From Campylobacter curvus (GTDB lineage Bacteria > Campylobacterota > Campylobacteria > Campylobacterales > Campylobacteraceae), in contig NZ_CP053826.1 in assembly GCF_013372125.1 (NCBI RefSeq), forward strand, positions 1,488,001 to 1,552,000: a stretch of 64,000 bases of DNA, in the 5' to 3' direction. Below, one piece after another: positions 1-9,014 of this stretch. Position 1 is the stretch's first letter. The number at the start of each line of letters is the position of its first letter. A program made the translations under genes and the position numbers. The notes below the pieces were generated by a model that worked only from the letters and a program-made list of their open reading frames with translations, made no database searches and was not told the DNA's origin.

Positions 1-35
1 GGCATATCCGTCCTTTAAAATTTAGCACCAAAAGC

Positions 36-1826
<1,791 letters not shown>

Positions 1827-1852
1827 AGAGTTCCTAAGCTAAATTTAGGGCG

Positions 1853-1858
1853 ATTTTA
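1853..1858 (-). promoter_or_regulatory. Possible -10 box for lepA
   Basis: On the minus strand the hexamer TAAAAT, preceded by GC, lies about 27 bp before the lepA start codon. Campylobacter sigma-70 promoters rely mainly on the -10 element and lack a clear -35. The assignment rests on position and sequence only. Confidence 0.35.
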
Positions 1859-1997
1859 GCGAAAAAATCATTTAAAACAGTATAAACGCAAGCTTTTTGC
1901 TAAATCAGCCCAAAATATGGCTAAATTTAGAAGCCAATATGTTAGCGGGTGCGGGCGTCATCGCTTTATAAGGCTGGGCGGCGATTAGTGGATAAAT

Positions 1998-2825
1998 TTA
2001 GCTCCGTTTCGCGCTTATCGTGATTTTATTTGCAAATTTGCCGAAAAAATGATACCCCGAGCCAGCCTCAGCGATGATGTCAAGCAGCGCGCCCGCGTCC
2101 CTCACATAAACGCCGCCCGCGTAGCTCACACCCCTATCAAACATCGCCTTTGGCAGCATCGACACGGTCGGCCCTACGACCACGACGTTTGCGTCCGCCT
2201 TTTTCATCGCGAGCAAATTTTCAAGCGTGTCATTTATAAGCGTCGTGCCCGTGATTATGAGATTATCAGCCTTTGGCACGACCTCGACGGCAGCCTGCGC
2301 CGGTAGGTAAAATTTAAGCTCGTCAGGCTTTAAAACGCTCTTATCAAGCTCCAATATCCTAAAATCCCTACCGTTTTTCATCATAAATTTTATGTATGGC
2401 ACGAGCGCGCCCACGATCACGCTAAAAGAGTCCGCCTTGATGTCGAGCTTATCGAAAGGATCAGCGTCAAATTCGAGCTCGTGTAGATTTGGATTTTTTT
2501 GCAGGCAGGTTTGCGAGAGTGCGTTTATGACGGCTATGGCGAGCGTCTTTTTTAGGGATTTGTCGCTGTGGATGTCTTGTAAAAAATATTTCACATTTTT
2601 GCCCACGAGCCTGCCAGAAAGCGGCATCTTATCAGCCTGAGAGGGGCAGCACACGGCCGAGCCAAGAGATTTTAGCGGAGTGTAGCTCACGCCTGCGACG
2701 CCGTTATTTAGCTTCACGCCAGTAAAAAATAGCCCAAATACCACGCGTTCCACGCTTAAATTTTCTATCTCGCTGCCTAAAATTTCATAAATTTGCCCTA
2801 GCGTTTGCTCTAAAATTTCACTCAT
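1998..2825 (-). CDS. DUF364/DUF4213-type protein, putative heavy-metal chelation domain
   Basis: A protein of 275 residues. The middle and C-terminal parts resemble the DUF364 family: a Rossmann-like fold with the runs NLIITGTTLINDTLENLL and VVVVGPTVSMLPKAMFDRGV. The N-terminal part resembles the DUF4213 cap, with a VERVVFGLFFTGVKL strand and a CCPSQ segment. Structures of the family suggested ligand or metal binding, but no enzyme activity is established. Two ATGs sit side by side; the second (2825) is preferred because GGAG lies 5 nt before it. The gene stands alone, with no metabolic neighbour that would identify its substrate. The family call is from recognition of the fold pattern, the function is unknown. 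Confidence 0.7.
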   Translation of the reverse strand: MSEILEQTLGQIYEILGSEIENLSVERVVFGLFFTGVKLNNGVAGVSYTPLKSLGSAVCCPSQADKMPLSGRLVGKNVKYFLQDIHSDKSLKKTLAIAVINALSQTCLQKNPNLHELEFDADPFDKLDIKADSFSVIVGALVPYIKFMMKNGRDFRILELDKSVLKPDELKFYLPAQAAVEVVPKADNLIITGTTLINDTLENLLAMKKADANVVVVGPTVSMLPKAMFDRGVSYAGGVYVRDAGALLDIIAEAGSGYHFFGKFANKITISAKRS

Positions 2826-2917
2826 CATTTCTCCGTTTTGTTTAAATTTAGCTCTACTTGAAAAGGCATTGATTTCTTGAATTTTAAAATTTGCAAAGTA
2901 AAATTTTACTAAATTTA

Positions 2918-3240
2918 AGCTCTGTTAAAATATTTCATTGATTTTAAGTTTCCAAAGCAGGGGAATGTCATTCCTGTAAAACCTTGTTAGCGAGTTTATT
3001 GCCATCAATTTTTACTTCACGCCGCGCGTTCGCAACGTTCTGCTCTGCTTCACTTCGTTTGCAGCTTTTCAAGAAGTAGTTGCGTGACGTTGCCAAAGCG
3101 TCTCGGAGAGGAAAAGCACGACCAGCGCCCCAGTAGTAGCGTGAAGTAGAAAAATCGTGTTGCACGTTCGGCTACTCGCTCCCGTGCAGAAGCTAATCGC
3201 ACACTGTCCGAGTGCTCCCATTTGTTATCGCACTCACCCA
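2918..3240. repeat. Diverged relative of the 40.7-kb miniature element, one end recognisable
   Basis: The left edge (2918-2942) reads GCTCTGTTAAAATATTTCA followed by TTGATTTT and closely matches the right inverted repeat of the element at 40656-40903 read in reverse. Further shared words follow in the same order: CAAAGCA, a GGAATG/CATTCC hairpin, AAAACCTTGT, and CGTTCGGCTACTCGCTC near 3166-3182. No opposite terminal repeat or target duplication was found, so the right boundary is approximate. It runs into the second repeat family beginning near 3250. The region has no credible gene. Confidence 0.6.
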
Positions 3241-3249
3241 CGCTGCATT

Positions 3250-3510
3250 TATTTTTTAAGGGAAGGAAGGGGGTTCTACTTACGGGAGAATGCGGACAGC
3301 ATTCGAGTAGCCCCATTCTGCCTTTGCTATTTTTTGCTCGCACAGCAGACACTGTCCGTGTCTGCAAACGCGCTCGCTCATTCTATTACGCTCTTGCCTT
3401 TTAAGAGGCGGACGGGTGTTCTACTTGCGAAGCGTCGCCCACCTTCCCACACTGCACGCCTAAGGGGTTGCATTCGTGCCTGACGGCACTGCAACGTTTT
3501 CTGTCCTGTT
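3250..3510 (+). repeat. Structured intergenic repeat, family A, copy 1
   Basis: First of three related intergenic copies, the others being near 5112 and 6385. Seen in order: a purine-rich arm (GGGAAGGAAGGGGG), TTCTACTTACGGGA, a hairpin made from GAATGC and GCATTC inside CTACT/AGTAG, the perfect hairpin GCAGACAC/GTGTCTGC (3345-3365), a second purine arm with TTCTACTTGCGAAGCG, a pyrimidine-rich arm and ACTGCACG. The copy ends with a long hairpin (3467-3495: GTTGCA and GTGCC pairing with GGCAC and TGCAAC) followed by a short T run. Whether it is transcribed is unknown. Confidence 0.7.
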
Positions 3511-3593
3511 TTATTCTAAGCGATATTGCTTTTGATACCTTATTAAATTTAAAATATTAACATATTTTTAAAACATACCCTAAATTTACTACT

Positions 3594-4739
3594 TTAATGA
3601 CTATGCCCCAAATGTCCCGCTTCGCCGCCTTTTATCTCGCAGATGAGCTCGTCGGCGTGTCCGTGCGCTCCGGTTTCGATCTGTATCGTGACGTGAGCGA
3701 TGCCAAGGTGCGCTAGCTTGCGCTCTATCTCGTGCGTCACCTCTTGCGCCGCGCTCACGCTCATGTCACCCTCTATCACGACGTGCGCCGAGAGCGCATT
3801 TACGCCGCTTGTGATGCTCCAAACGTGCAGATCGTGCGTGGATCTAACGCCCGTCGTCCCGCCAATAGCCGCTAAAATTTCGCTCGTATCGACGTTTGCG
3901 GGCGCGCCCTCCATTAGGATGTGAAAGGTGGCTTTTAGCACGCCGTATCCGCTCTTTGCGATGAGTAGCGACACGAGCACGCTAGCCACAGCGTCCGCCC
4001 AGCCCCAGCCAAAGCTCATGATGAGTATCGCCGCCACGATCGCACCCACAGAGCCCAGAGCGTCGCCCAGCACGTGCAGATACGCGCCCCGCATATTCAC
4101 GTTTTCTTTCGTGTCCGCCCCGCGCGCCATATAAAGCGCGACGACGATATTTACTGCAAGCCCCACCGCGCTGATAACCAGCATGCCTAAGCTTGCCACT
4201 TCGGGCGGGTTTTGCAGGCGACGGATCGCTTCGATGACGACGAGAATGGCGATGGCAATGAGCGCGATGCCGTTTATCGCCGCGGCTAAAATTTCCACGC
4301 GCTTGTAGCCAAATGTGTTTTGCAACGTGCCCTTTTTCTCGCCAAATTTAAATGCAAACAGCGAAAGCGCGAGGGCGGCGGCGTCTGAAAACATATGCCC
4401 TGCGTCTGATAGCAGCGCGAGGGAGTTTGTAGCCAGCCCGCCCGCGATCTCAACGAGCATGAAGCCAAAGATGATTAAAAACGAATTTCGCAACGTGGTT
4501 TTGTTCGCCGCATGCGAGTGAGCGTGTGTGTCGTGGTTGTGCGCTTCGTGATCATGTTTGTTTCCGCCTTTCTCCTTATGCACGTGTTTTTCGGTGTCGT
4601 GTTTATTGCAGCAGAGTTTTTCGTGTGCGTGCTCGTTCGGGACGCATTCGTTGCAGTTGTATTCGCCCTGTGCGTGTTCGCTTTGGATATGGTCGCCGCA
4701 CTCATTCAGCGTGCGCTCGTCGTGGTCTTGTTCTGACAT
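3594..4739 (-). CDS. Cation diffusion facilitator (CzcD/ZitB type) with His/Cys-rich N-terminus
   Basis: A 381-residue CDF family exporter. The first 80 residues are unusually rich in His, Cys, Asp and Glu (for example HDHEAHNHDTHAHSHAA), forming a likely cytoplasmic metal-binding extension. Six membrane helices follow; the transport site is visible as LSDAGHMFSDA in helix 2 and HVLGDALGS in helix 5. A cytoplasmic C-terminal domain carries THDLHVWSITSG. The family moves Zn(II), or Cd/Co, out of the cytoplasm using proton exchange. AAAGGA lies just before the ATG. It stands between two family A repeats with no co-directional partner close by. Zinc is the most likely substrate, by family only. 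Confidence 0.92.
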   Translation of the reverse strand: MSEQDHDERTLNECGDHIQSEHAQGEYNCNECVPNEHAHEKLCCNKHDTEKHVHKEKGGNKHDHEAHNHDTHAHSHAANKTTLRNSFLIIFGFMLVEIAGGLATNSLALLSDAGHMFSDAAALALSLFAFKFGEKKGTLQNTFGYKRVEILAAAINGIALIAIAILVVIEAIRRLQNPPEVASLGMLVISAVGLAVNIVVALYMARGADTKENVNMRGAYLHVLGDALGSVGAIVAAILIMSFGWGWADAVASVLVSLLIAKSGYGVLKATFHILMEGAPANVDTSEILAAIGGTTGVRSTHDLHVWSITSGVNALSAHVVIEGDMSVSAAQEVTHEIERKLAHLGIAHVTIQIETGAHGHADELICEIKGGEAGHLGHSH

Positions 4740-5111
4740 TTTTATCCTTTATTTGTGCTCGATGCTTGAAAATTTGCCCTACGTGTCCACCATAAAGCCT
4801 GTGTCGCACGATCTTGCCGATTTTTTGCATTTTACGAGGCTGTTTTTGTAGCGCGGCTAGCTGTACGGGACGGCAGCTTTGCTTAAATTTAGCACGTTTG
4901 CGATGTTGCAGACATTGTTAAATTTAAAATTTCGAGCCAAATTTGATAGACATTATAGCCAAATGGGCATTTGGTTGTCGATTAAATTTCCGATAAATTT
5001 GACATCGGTAAATTTATGGCTGGCAACGAAAGGTAAAATTTGATAAATTTGAAGGTTCTGTTTTGAAAGTGTTGATGTTTGGATTTATAAATTTAATAAA
5101 TTTATCAAATG
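4740..5111. other. Intergenic stretch without a gene
   Basis: AT-rich sequence between the CDF start and repeat copy 2. It contains many AAATTT words and a small inverted repeat around CCAAATGGGCATTTGG (about 4959-4974). No open frame with a ribosome-binding site was found, and no clear promoter other than what must serve the CDF gene. Confidence 0.5.
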
Positions 5112-5358
5112 GTATGGGGCTGCTTGCGGGAGAACGCGACCAGCATGCCTGTATCGAGCCCTTTCTTGCCATTTTTCGCTCGCACAGCAGACACTGTCCG
5201 TGTCTGCAAACGCACTCGCTCGTTTTATCATACTTTATGTCTTTTAAGGGGAGGAAGGGGTTCTACCTACGAAGCGTCTCCCCTTCCTCCCCTTTAACCC
5301 CTCTAACCCCACTGCACGTTCAAAGTTGCTGTCACTGCGTGACAGGTTTTTACTTTTT
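5112..5358 (+). repeat. Structured intergenic repeat, family A, copy 2
   Basis: It shares GCTTGCGGGAGAACGCGACCAGC with the other copies and has the same CGCACAGCAGACAC-TGTCC-GTGTCTGC hairpin as copy 1. It then forms a perfect 15-bp purine/pyrimidine stem: AAGGGGAGGAAGGGG (5246-5260) pairs with CCCCTTCCTCCCCTT (5280-5294) across a 19-nt loop. ACTGCACGTTCAAAG is followed by a terminal hairpin CTGTCAC-TGC-GTGACAG (5329-5345) and a strong T run. On the plus strand this end has the form of an intrinsic terminator. Confidence 0.75.
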
Positions 5359-5427
5359 TTAAAAAATTGAAAACCCAAAGTCGCTAGCCCGTCTTATACC
5401 GAAATTTGAGACAAATTTAGCTTAAAT

Positions 5428-6195
5428 TTACTCCTTGTTCGCCGCATTTATGCGTTTGCCGATATCTTTTAAATTTGAAAACTCTTCAATGAGGCGCGGC
5501 GAGTCGTCCAGACTTATCGCGAAGCTACACAGATACGTGACTACCGAGTAGATGTGCCCCGCGCTGTCCTTGCCGCCTATATCTATCGTCAAAAACGCCG
5601 CCGAGACGCCGATGATAAAGTAGCTCATCGCCTCGCGGTTTGAGATCGCTACGCGCAGGCGTGAAACGATGTCGTAGTGGCGTTTTAGCGTGCTAAATTT
5701 ACCTAAATTTATGGCGGCGGCTTCCTTTTCGAGGCGGTCGTTTAAGCGAAGGTAAAGGTAGTCGTTGCGGCGAACGTATCTAGGCAGCACGAGTGCGAAA
5801 ACGACCATCACGAGGACGCACGCGAACGCGACTTTTAGCTCGATGAAAAGCAACATAAACGCCGAGCCGATGATCGAGACGACCGTCGTGAAAAACATCG
5901 GAAAATGCGACTCGAAAAAATTTACAAATTCACGCGAAAGTGCGACGCGAGCGATGATGGCGGAGTCATCTTTTTGATTTTGCTTCTCGTTTAGGATGAC
6001 ATTTACGGCGATCTTGGCGTAGATGCTCGTAAAGACCTGCGTATCGATGCGCTGCCTCACCGCGCCGACAAACCACATGAAAAGTACCACAAGAGCATAG
6101 ACGAGGGCTTTTACGCGCTCGCCGGCGATTAGCGAATTTATCGCAAAGCCCGCAAATATCGGATACATCAGAAACAGCGCGTTTTCAGCCAGCAC
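5428..6195 (-). CDS. Stand-alone ABC-exporter-like six-helix membrane protein (ABC_membrane_3 type), start damaged
   Basis: The protein has the membrane-domain pattern of an ABC exporter (FMWFVGAVRQRIDTQVFTSIYAKIAVNVIL, then paired helices near VVSIIGSAFMLLFIE and VLVMVVFALVLPRY) but no ATPase domain. Stand-alone six-helix proteins of this size exist as their own family. The frame is open upstream to a TAG at 6268-6270, adding NAFKTLKRIAKENAKKLIF, which looks like the real N-terminus. The only start at proper distance from the AGGAG site is TTG 6271-6273, immediately followed by that TAG. The GTG at 6195 used here has no ribosome site. The gene is probably a recent pseudogene or mis-sequenced at codon 2. 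Substrate unknown. Confidence 0.65.
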   Translation of the reverse strand: MLAENALFLMYPIFAGFAINSLIAGERVKALVYALVVLFMWFVGAVRQRIDTQVFTSIYAKIAVNVILNEKQNQKDDSAIIARVALSREFVNFFESHFPMFFTTVVSIIGSAFMLLFIELKVAFACVLVMVVFALVLPRYVRRNDYLYLRLNDRLEKEAAAINLGKFSTLKRHYDIVSRLRVAISNREAMSYFIIGVSAAFLTIDIGGKDSAGHIYSVVTYLCSFAISLDDSPRLIEEFSNLKDIGKRINAANKE

Positions 6196-6384
6196 GAGGC
6201 TAAACGTGAAAATGAGCTTTTTGGCGTTTTCTTTGGCGATGCGTTTTAGCGTTTTAAAGGCGTTTTGCTACAAAATTTCTCCTGAATTTCGGTTTTTTGG
6301 GGCGATTGTAGCGAAAATTATGTTTTTGTCAAATTTGGGAAATTTAGGGCTTTGTAAATTTTATAAAGTAAAATTCTAAACCTA

Positions 6385-6585
6385 TAAAAGGACGGACAGG
6401 GTTTTACTTGCGGGAGAATGCGATCAGCGTTCGAGTAGTTCCTTTCTGCTTTTCCTACAGGGGCGGGGCTAGAATTACGGTTTGCTCGCAGATGCAAGCG
6501 AAGCAAAACTACTCCTACCCCTCACTAACCCGACCCCAGCACGTTCAAAGTTGTTGCTACTTTGTAGCAGATTTAAATTTTTTGC
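6385..6585 (+). repeat. Structured intergenic repeat, family A, copy 3
   Basis: It starts near a purine arm (AGGACGGACAGGG), then TTTTACTTGCGGGAGAATGC with a GAATGC/GCGTTC stem that keeps pairing through a G-U change. A different central hairpin (GTTTGCT with AGCAAAAC) replaces the GCAGACAC one. A pyrimidine arm and CAGCACGTTCAAAGTTG match copy 2, and the end hairpin is TGCTAC-TTT-GTAGCA (6555-6569) followed by an AT-rich stretch with six T. It lies just upstream of the NAD(P)-binding protein gene. Confidence 0.68.
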
Positions 6586-6644
6586 TGTAACTGTTGATAT
6601 TACAACAAATGTCTGATATAATGCGTCGTAACAAAATTAATTAC
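6586..6644 (+). promoter_or_regulatory. Promoter and likely operator of the NAD(P)-binding protein gene
   Basis: A strong extended -10 box TGATATAAT has its hexamer at 6617-6622, about 90 bp before the ATG at 6713. Just upstream lies the inverted repeat TGTTG-ATATTA-CAACA (6592-6607), and just downstream GTAA-N9-TTAC (6628-6644). An Rrf2 repressor gene follows the controlled gene, so these repeats are the natural candidates for its operator. The operator role is inference. Confidence 0.5.
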
Positions 6645-6712
6645 AACTTTTGAAAGTCCGTTTTAAACGGCTTTAGTTGTAAAATTTTGAAATTTACCCA
6701 AAAGGACATAAA

Positions 6713-7342
6713 ATGAAAGTAGCGATCATCGGTGCAAACGGCAAGGCTGGCGGATTTATCCTAAACGAGGCGCTTAGTAGAGGATACGACGTCACGGCTA
6801 TCGTACGAAACAAAGCCTACAAAAACGACAAGGTTAAAATTTTATACAAAGACATAATGAGTCTAAAAAAAGCCGATCTGGCGGGCTTTGATGCGGTTAT
6901 CAGCGCGTTTGGCTCGTTTAACGGCGAGGAACATACAAGGGTTTTGACACACCTCGCCGATATGTTAAGCGGTAGTGACACCCGCTTGCTCGTAGTAGGC
7001 GGTGCGGGCAGCCTATACACGGACGCTTCGCACACTATGAGACTGTTTGAGACGCCTGATTTTCCAAGCAAATACAAACCGACTGCGACTGCGATGGCAA
7101 AGGCGTTTGACGCCCTAAGAAAGCGAAGCGACGTGAAATGGACGTATTTCTCCCCTGCGGCGGAATTTGACCCGAGCCTGCCAAAGAGCGGCAAATACAC
7201 GCTTGGTGGCGAGGAATTTATCCTAAATCGTAAAGGCGAGAGCGTGATCGGCTACGCAGATTACGCCGTAGCGATGATAGACGAGCTAGAAAACGCAAAA
7301 TTCGTGCAAAAGCGCTTCACCGCTGTGGGTGAGAGGGCGTAA
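6713..7342 (+). CDS. NAD(P)H-binding atypical short-chain oxidoreductase (YwnB-like)
   Basis: A 209-residue Rossmann protein. The dinucleotide-binding loop is IGANGKAGGFI (residues 5-15). Other markers are FDAVISAFGSF and the central LLVVGGAGSLYTD, typical of the NmrA/YwnB-like NAD(P)-binding family. These proteins act on unidentified small carbonyl, quinone or flavin substrates, or as redox sensors, in the cytoplasm. An AAAAGGA site precedes the ATG. The gene is followed by an Rrf2 regulator, the same pairing as ywnB-ywnA in Bacillus, which suggests control by thiol or electrophile stress. That regulatory link is inferred from context. Confidence 0.85.
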   Translation: MKVAIIGANGKAGGFILNEALSRGYDVTAIVRNKAYKNDKVKILYKDIMSLKKADLAGFDAVISAFGSFNGEEHTRVLTHLADMLSGSDTRLLVVGGAGSLYTDASHTMRLFETPDFPSKYKPTATAMAKAFDALRKRSDVKWTYFSPAAEFDPSLPKSGKYTLGGEEFILNRKGESVIGYADYAVAMIDELENAKFVQKRFTAVGERA

Positions 7343-7352
7343 ATTCATCGTA

Positions 7353-7375
7353 CCGCCTTATCTAAGATGAGGCGG
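7353..7375 (+). terminator. Hairpin between the oxidoreductase and Rrf2 genes
   Basis: CCGCCTTATC pairs with GATGAGGCGG around a 3-nt loop (one wobble). No T run follows, so it may attenuate, stabilise mRNA or terminate weakly. Confidence 0.4.
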
Positions 7376-7435
7376 ACGCAATCAAAAGTAAATTTTGGCT
7401 AAAATAATGGGATTTCATAAAATTTAGAGGGCAAA

Positions 7436-7852
7436 GTGCAGGTAGGGATAAAATTTTCGGTATCGATCCATATATTATTATCGGCGGAATTTTTTAAAGA
7501 TGAGAAAGTGACTAGCGAGTTCATCGCGGACAGCGTGGGGACAAACCCCGTCATAATAAGAAAGCTCACGCAGCTTTTGAAAAAGGCGGGGCTACTTGAG
7601 GTAAGGGCCGGCGTGGGTGGAGTAAATTTAGCCAAAAAGCCGGGGCAAATCACACTTTTTGATGTCTATCAGGCGGTTAGCGACGATGAGAAAAATCTAT
7701 TTAAAATCCACGCCAAATCGCCTGCGGCCTGTCCGCTTGGCGGCAAGATAGAAAATTTACTAAATTCTCATTTTATAAGCGCTCAAAATGCGATGCAAAA
7801 AGAGCTTGGCAAGGTAAATCTACAAGATCTTTTAGACGAGTTGAAGGCCTAA
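7436..7852 (+). CDS. Rrf2-family transcriptional regulator (YwnA-like)
   Basis: A 138-residue winged-helix protein of the Rrf2 family: N-terminal strand-helix, recognition segment near SVGTNPVIIRKLTQLLKKAGLLEVRAG, wing GVGGVNLAKKPGQITLFDVYQAV, and a C-terminal dimer helix. The only cysteine is Cys99 in PAACPLGG, placed where YwnA-type members have a single redox-reactive cysteine; no [Fe-S] three-Cys cluster like that of IscR is present. The start is GTG at 7436, supported by AGAGGG upstream. It probably represses the oxidoreductase gene ahead of it and itself, and releases DNA on cysteine modification; this is inference from family and neighbour. Confidence 0.88.
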   Translation: MQVGIKFSVSIHILLSAEFFKDEKVTSEFIADSVGTNPVIIRKLTQLLKKAGLLEVRAGVGGVNLAKKPGQITLFDVYQAVSDDEKNLFKIHAKSPAACPLGGKIENLLNSHFISAQNAMQKELGKVNLQDLLDELKA

Positions 7853-7981
7853 ATTTAGCCCTTTTTATAAATGGCAAGATAGCGAAAAGATCGCGCTACA
7901 AAAACTTCTCGCTCCTGCCTGCGCTCGCCCTCTTTCGCGTTTTGCAAAGCCAAGCAAATTTAAGAAAATTTCAAAATTTAT

Positions 7982-8008
7982 CATCGGTAGCCAAATAAAC
8001 TACCGATG
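7982..8008 (-). terminator. Hairpin downstream of prs
   Basis: CATCGGTAG and CTACCGATG form a perfect 9-bp stem with a 9-nt loop just past the prs stop codon. The T tract on the minus strand is weak and interrupted. Confidence 0.55.
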
Positions 8009-8024
8009 TTTGCTGGAGTAATGA

Positions 8025-8954
8025 TCAATTAAATAAGCTATTTACGCTCTCGTTGTGATAAACGCGCCTGATGACTTCGCCAAAGAGCGGCGCGACGCTT
8101 ATCACTTTTATGCAGTCTAAATTTTCTTTAAGCGGTATCGTATCGGTCACAACGAGCTCGTCTAAAAAGCCCATTTTTAGGCGCTCATACGCAGGCCCGC
8201 TTAGTACCGGATGTGTGCAAAAGGCCATCACGCTGGTAGCTCCGCACTCTTTGAAAACCTCAGCGGCCTTTACTATCGTGCCTGCCGTGTCTATCATATC
8301 GTCTACTAGTATCACGTCTTTACCGTTTACGTCGCCTATGATGTTCATCACTTCGCTTTCGTTGGCTTTTTCACGGCGTTTATCGACGATGACCATGTCT
8401 AAATTTAGATTTTTAGCAAGCGCTCTGGCGCGTGCGACGCCGCCTACATCCGGGCTCGCTACTATCGGGTTTGGAAGGCTTTTAGTCCTGACATACTCGT
8501 TAAAAACGATGCTTCCGTAGAGGTTATCGACCGGGATATCGAAAAATCCCTGTATCTGTCCGGCGTGTAGGTCCATCGTGACGACACGGTCGATGCCAGC
8601 AGTTTGCATCATGTTAGCCACGAGCTTTGCGGTGATCGGCACGCGAGGAGCGGCCTTTCTATCCTGTCTAGCATAGCCAAAATACGGCACTATCGCAGTT
8701 ATAGAGCTTGCCGAGCTTCGCTTGAGCGCGTCGGTCAGGATCAAAAGCTCCATTAAATTTATATTTGCCGGTGCACAGGTCGGCTGGATCACGAAAACGT
8801 CCTTGCCGCGCACGCTCTCGCCCACTTGGATATTTATCTCGCCGTCGCTGAAGCGCTTTATATTTGCTTCGCTCAGCGGCAGCGAGAGATATTGAGAAAT
8901 TTTCCTCGAAAGCTCGATATTGGCCGTTCCCGAGAAAATTTTATAGCCTCTCAT
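8025..8954 (-). CDS. prs: Ribose-phosphate pyrophosphokinase (PRPP synthetase)
   Basis: A 309-residue class I PRPP synthetase making PRPP from ribose 5-phosphate and ATP, the precursor of nucleotides, histidine, tryptophan and NAD. The metal and ribose-5-phosphate site is visible as DLHAGQIQGFFDIPVDNLYG, and the PRPP-binding loop as VILVDDMIDTAGTI. The N-terminal GTANIELSRKISQYL and the flexible loop RKAAPRVPITAKLVANM fit the family over full length. It is a cytoplasmic hexamer regulated by ADP and phosphate in relatives. It stands as a single gene with its own promoter and terminator-like hairpin. Confidence 0.98.
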   Translation of the reverse strand: MRGYKIFSGTANIELSRKISQYLSLPLSEANIKRFSDGEINIQVGESVRGKDVFVIQPTCAPANINLMELLILTDALKRSSASSITAIVPYFGYARQDRKAAPRVPITAKLVANMMQTAGIDRVVTMDLHAGQIQGFFDIPVDNLYGSIVFNEYVRTKSLPNPIVASPDVGGVARARALAKNLNLDMVIVDKRREKANESEVMNIIGDVNGKDVILVDDMIDTAGTIVKAAEVFKECGATSVMAFCTHPVLSGPAYERLKMGFLDELVVTDTIPLKENLDCIKVISVAPLFGEVIRRVYHNESVNSLFN

Positions 8955-8985
8955 CTTGAAAACCTTTAGCTTGATTTGATGAGTA

Positions 8986-8991
8986 ATTTTA
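8986..8991 (-). promoter_or_regulatory. Possible -10 box for prs
   Basis: TAAAAT, preceded by GC, on the minus strand about 32 bp before the prs ATG, in the position expected for a Campylobacter sigma-70 promoter. Confidence 0.35.
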
Positions 8992-9014
8992 GCAAAATGA
9001 GCTAAATTTTAAAT

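Noticed and set aside
3157-3483. Overlapping open frames of 60-108 codons inside the repeat region
   Set aside because: They lie across hairpin repeats, have no ribosome-binding site, differ in frame between copies and give low-complexity proteins.
3544-3551. TAAATTTA as a target duplication for the element starting at 2918
   Set aside because: This word is extremely common in the window, and no matching terminal repeat precedes it.
5052-5075. GGTTCTGTTTTGAAAG as another terminal repeat of the miniature element
   Set aside because: Only the first nine bases agree with the GGYTCTGTT end and no partner end or duplication was found.
7880-7960. GC-rich segment downstream of the Rrf2 gene as a further repeat copy
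   Set aside because: It shares only short words (CTCGCTC, GCTCGCC) with the repeat families, which is not enough to call.
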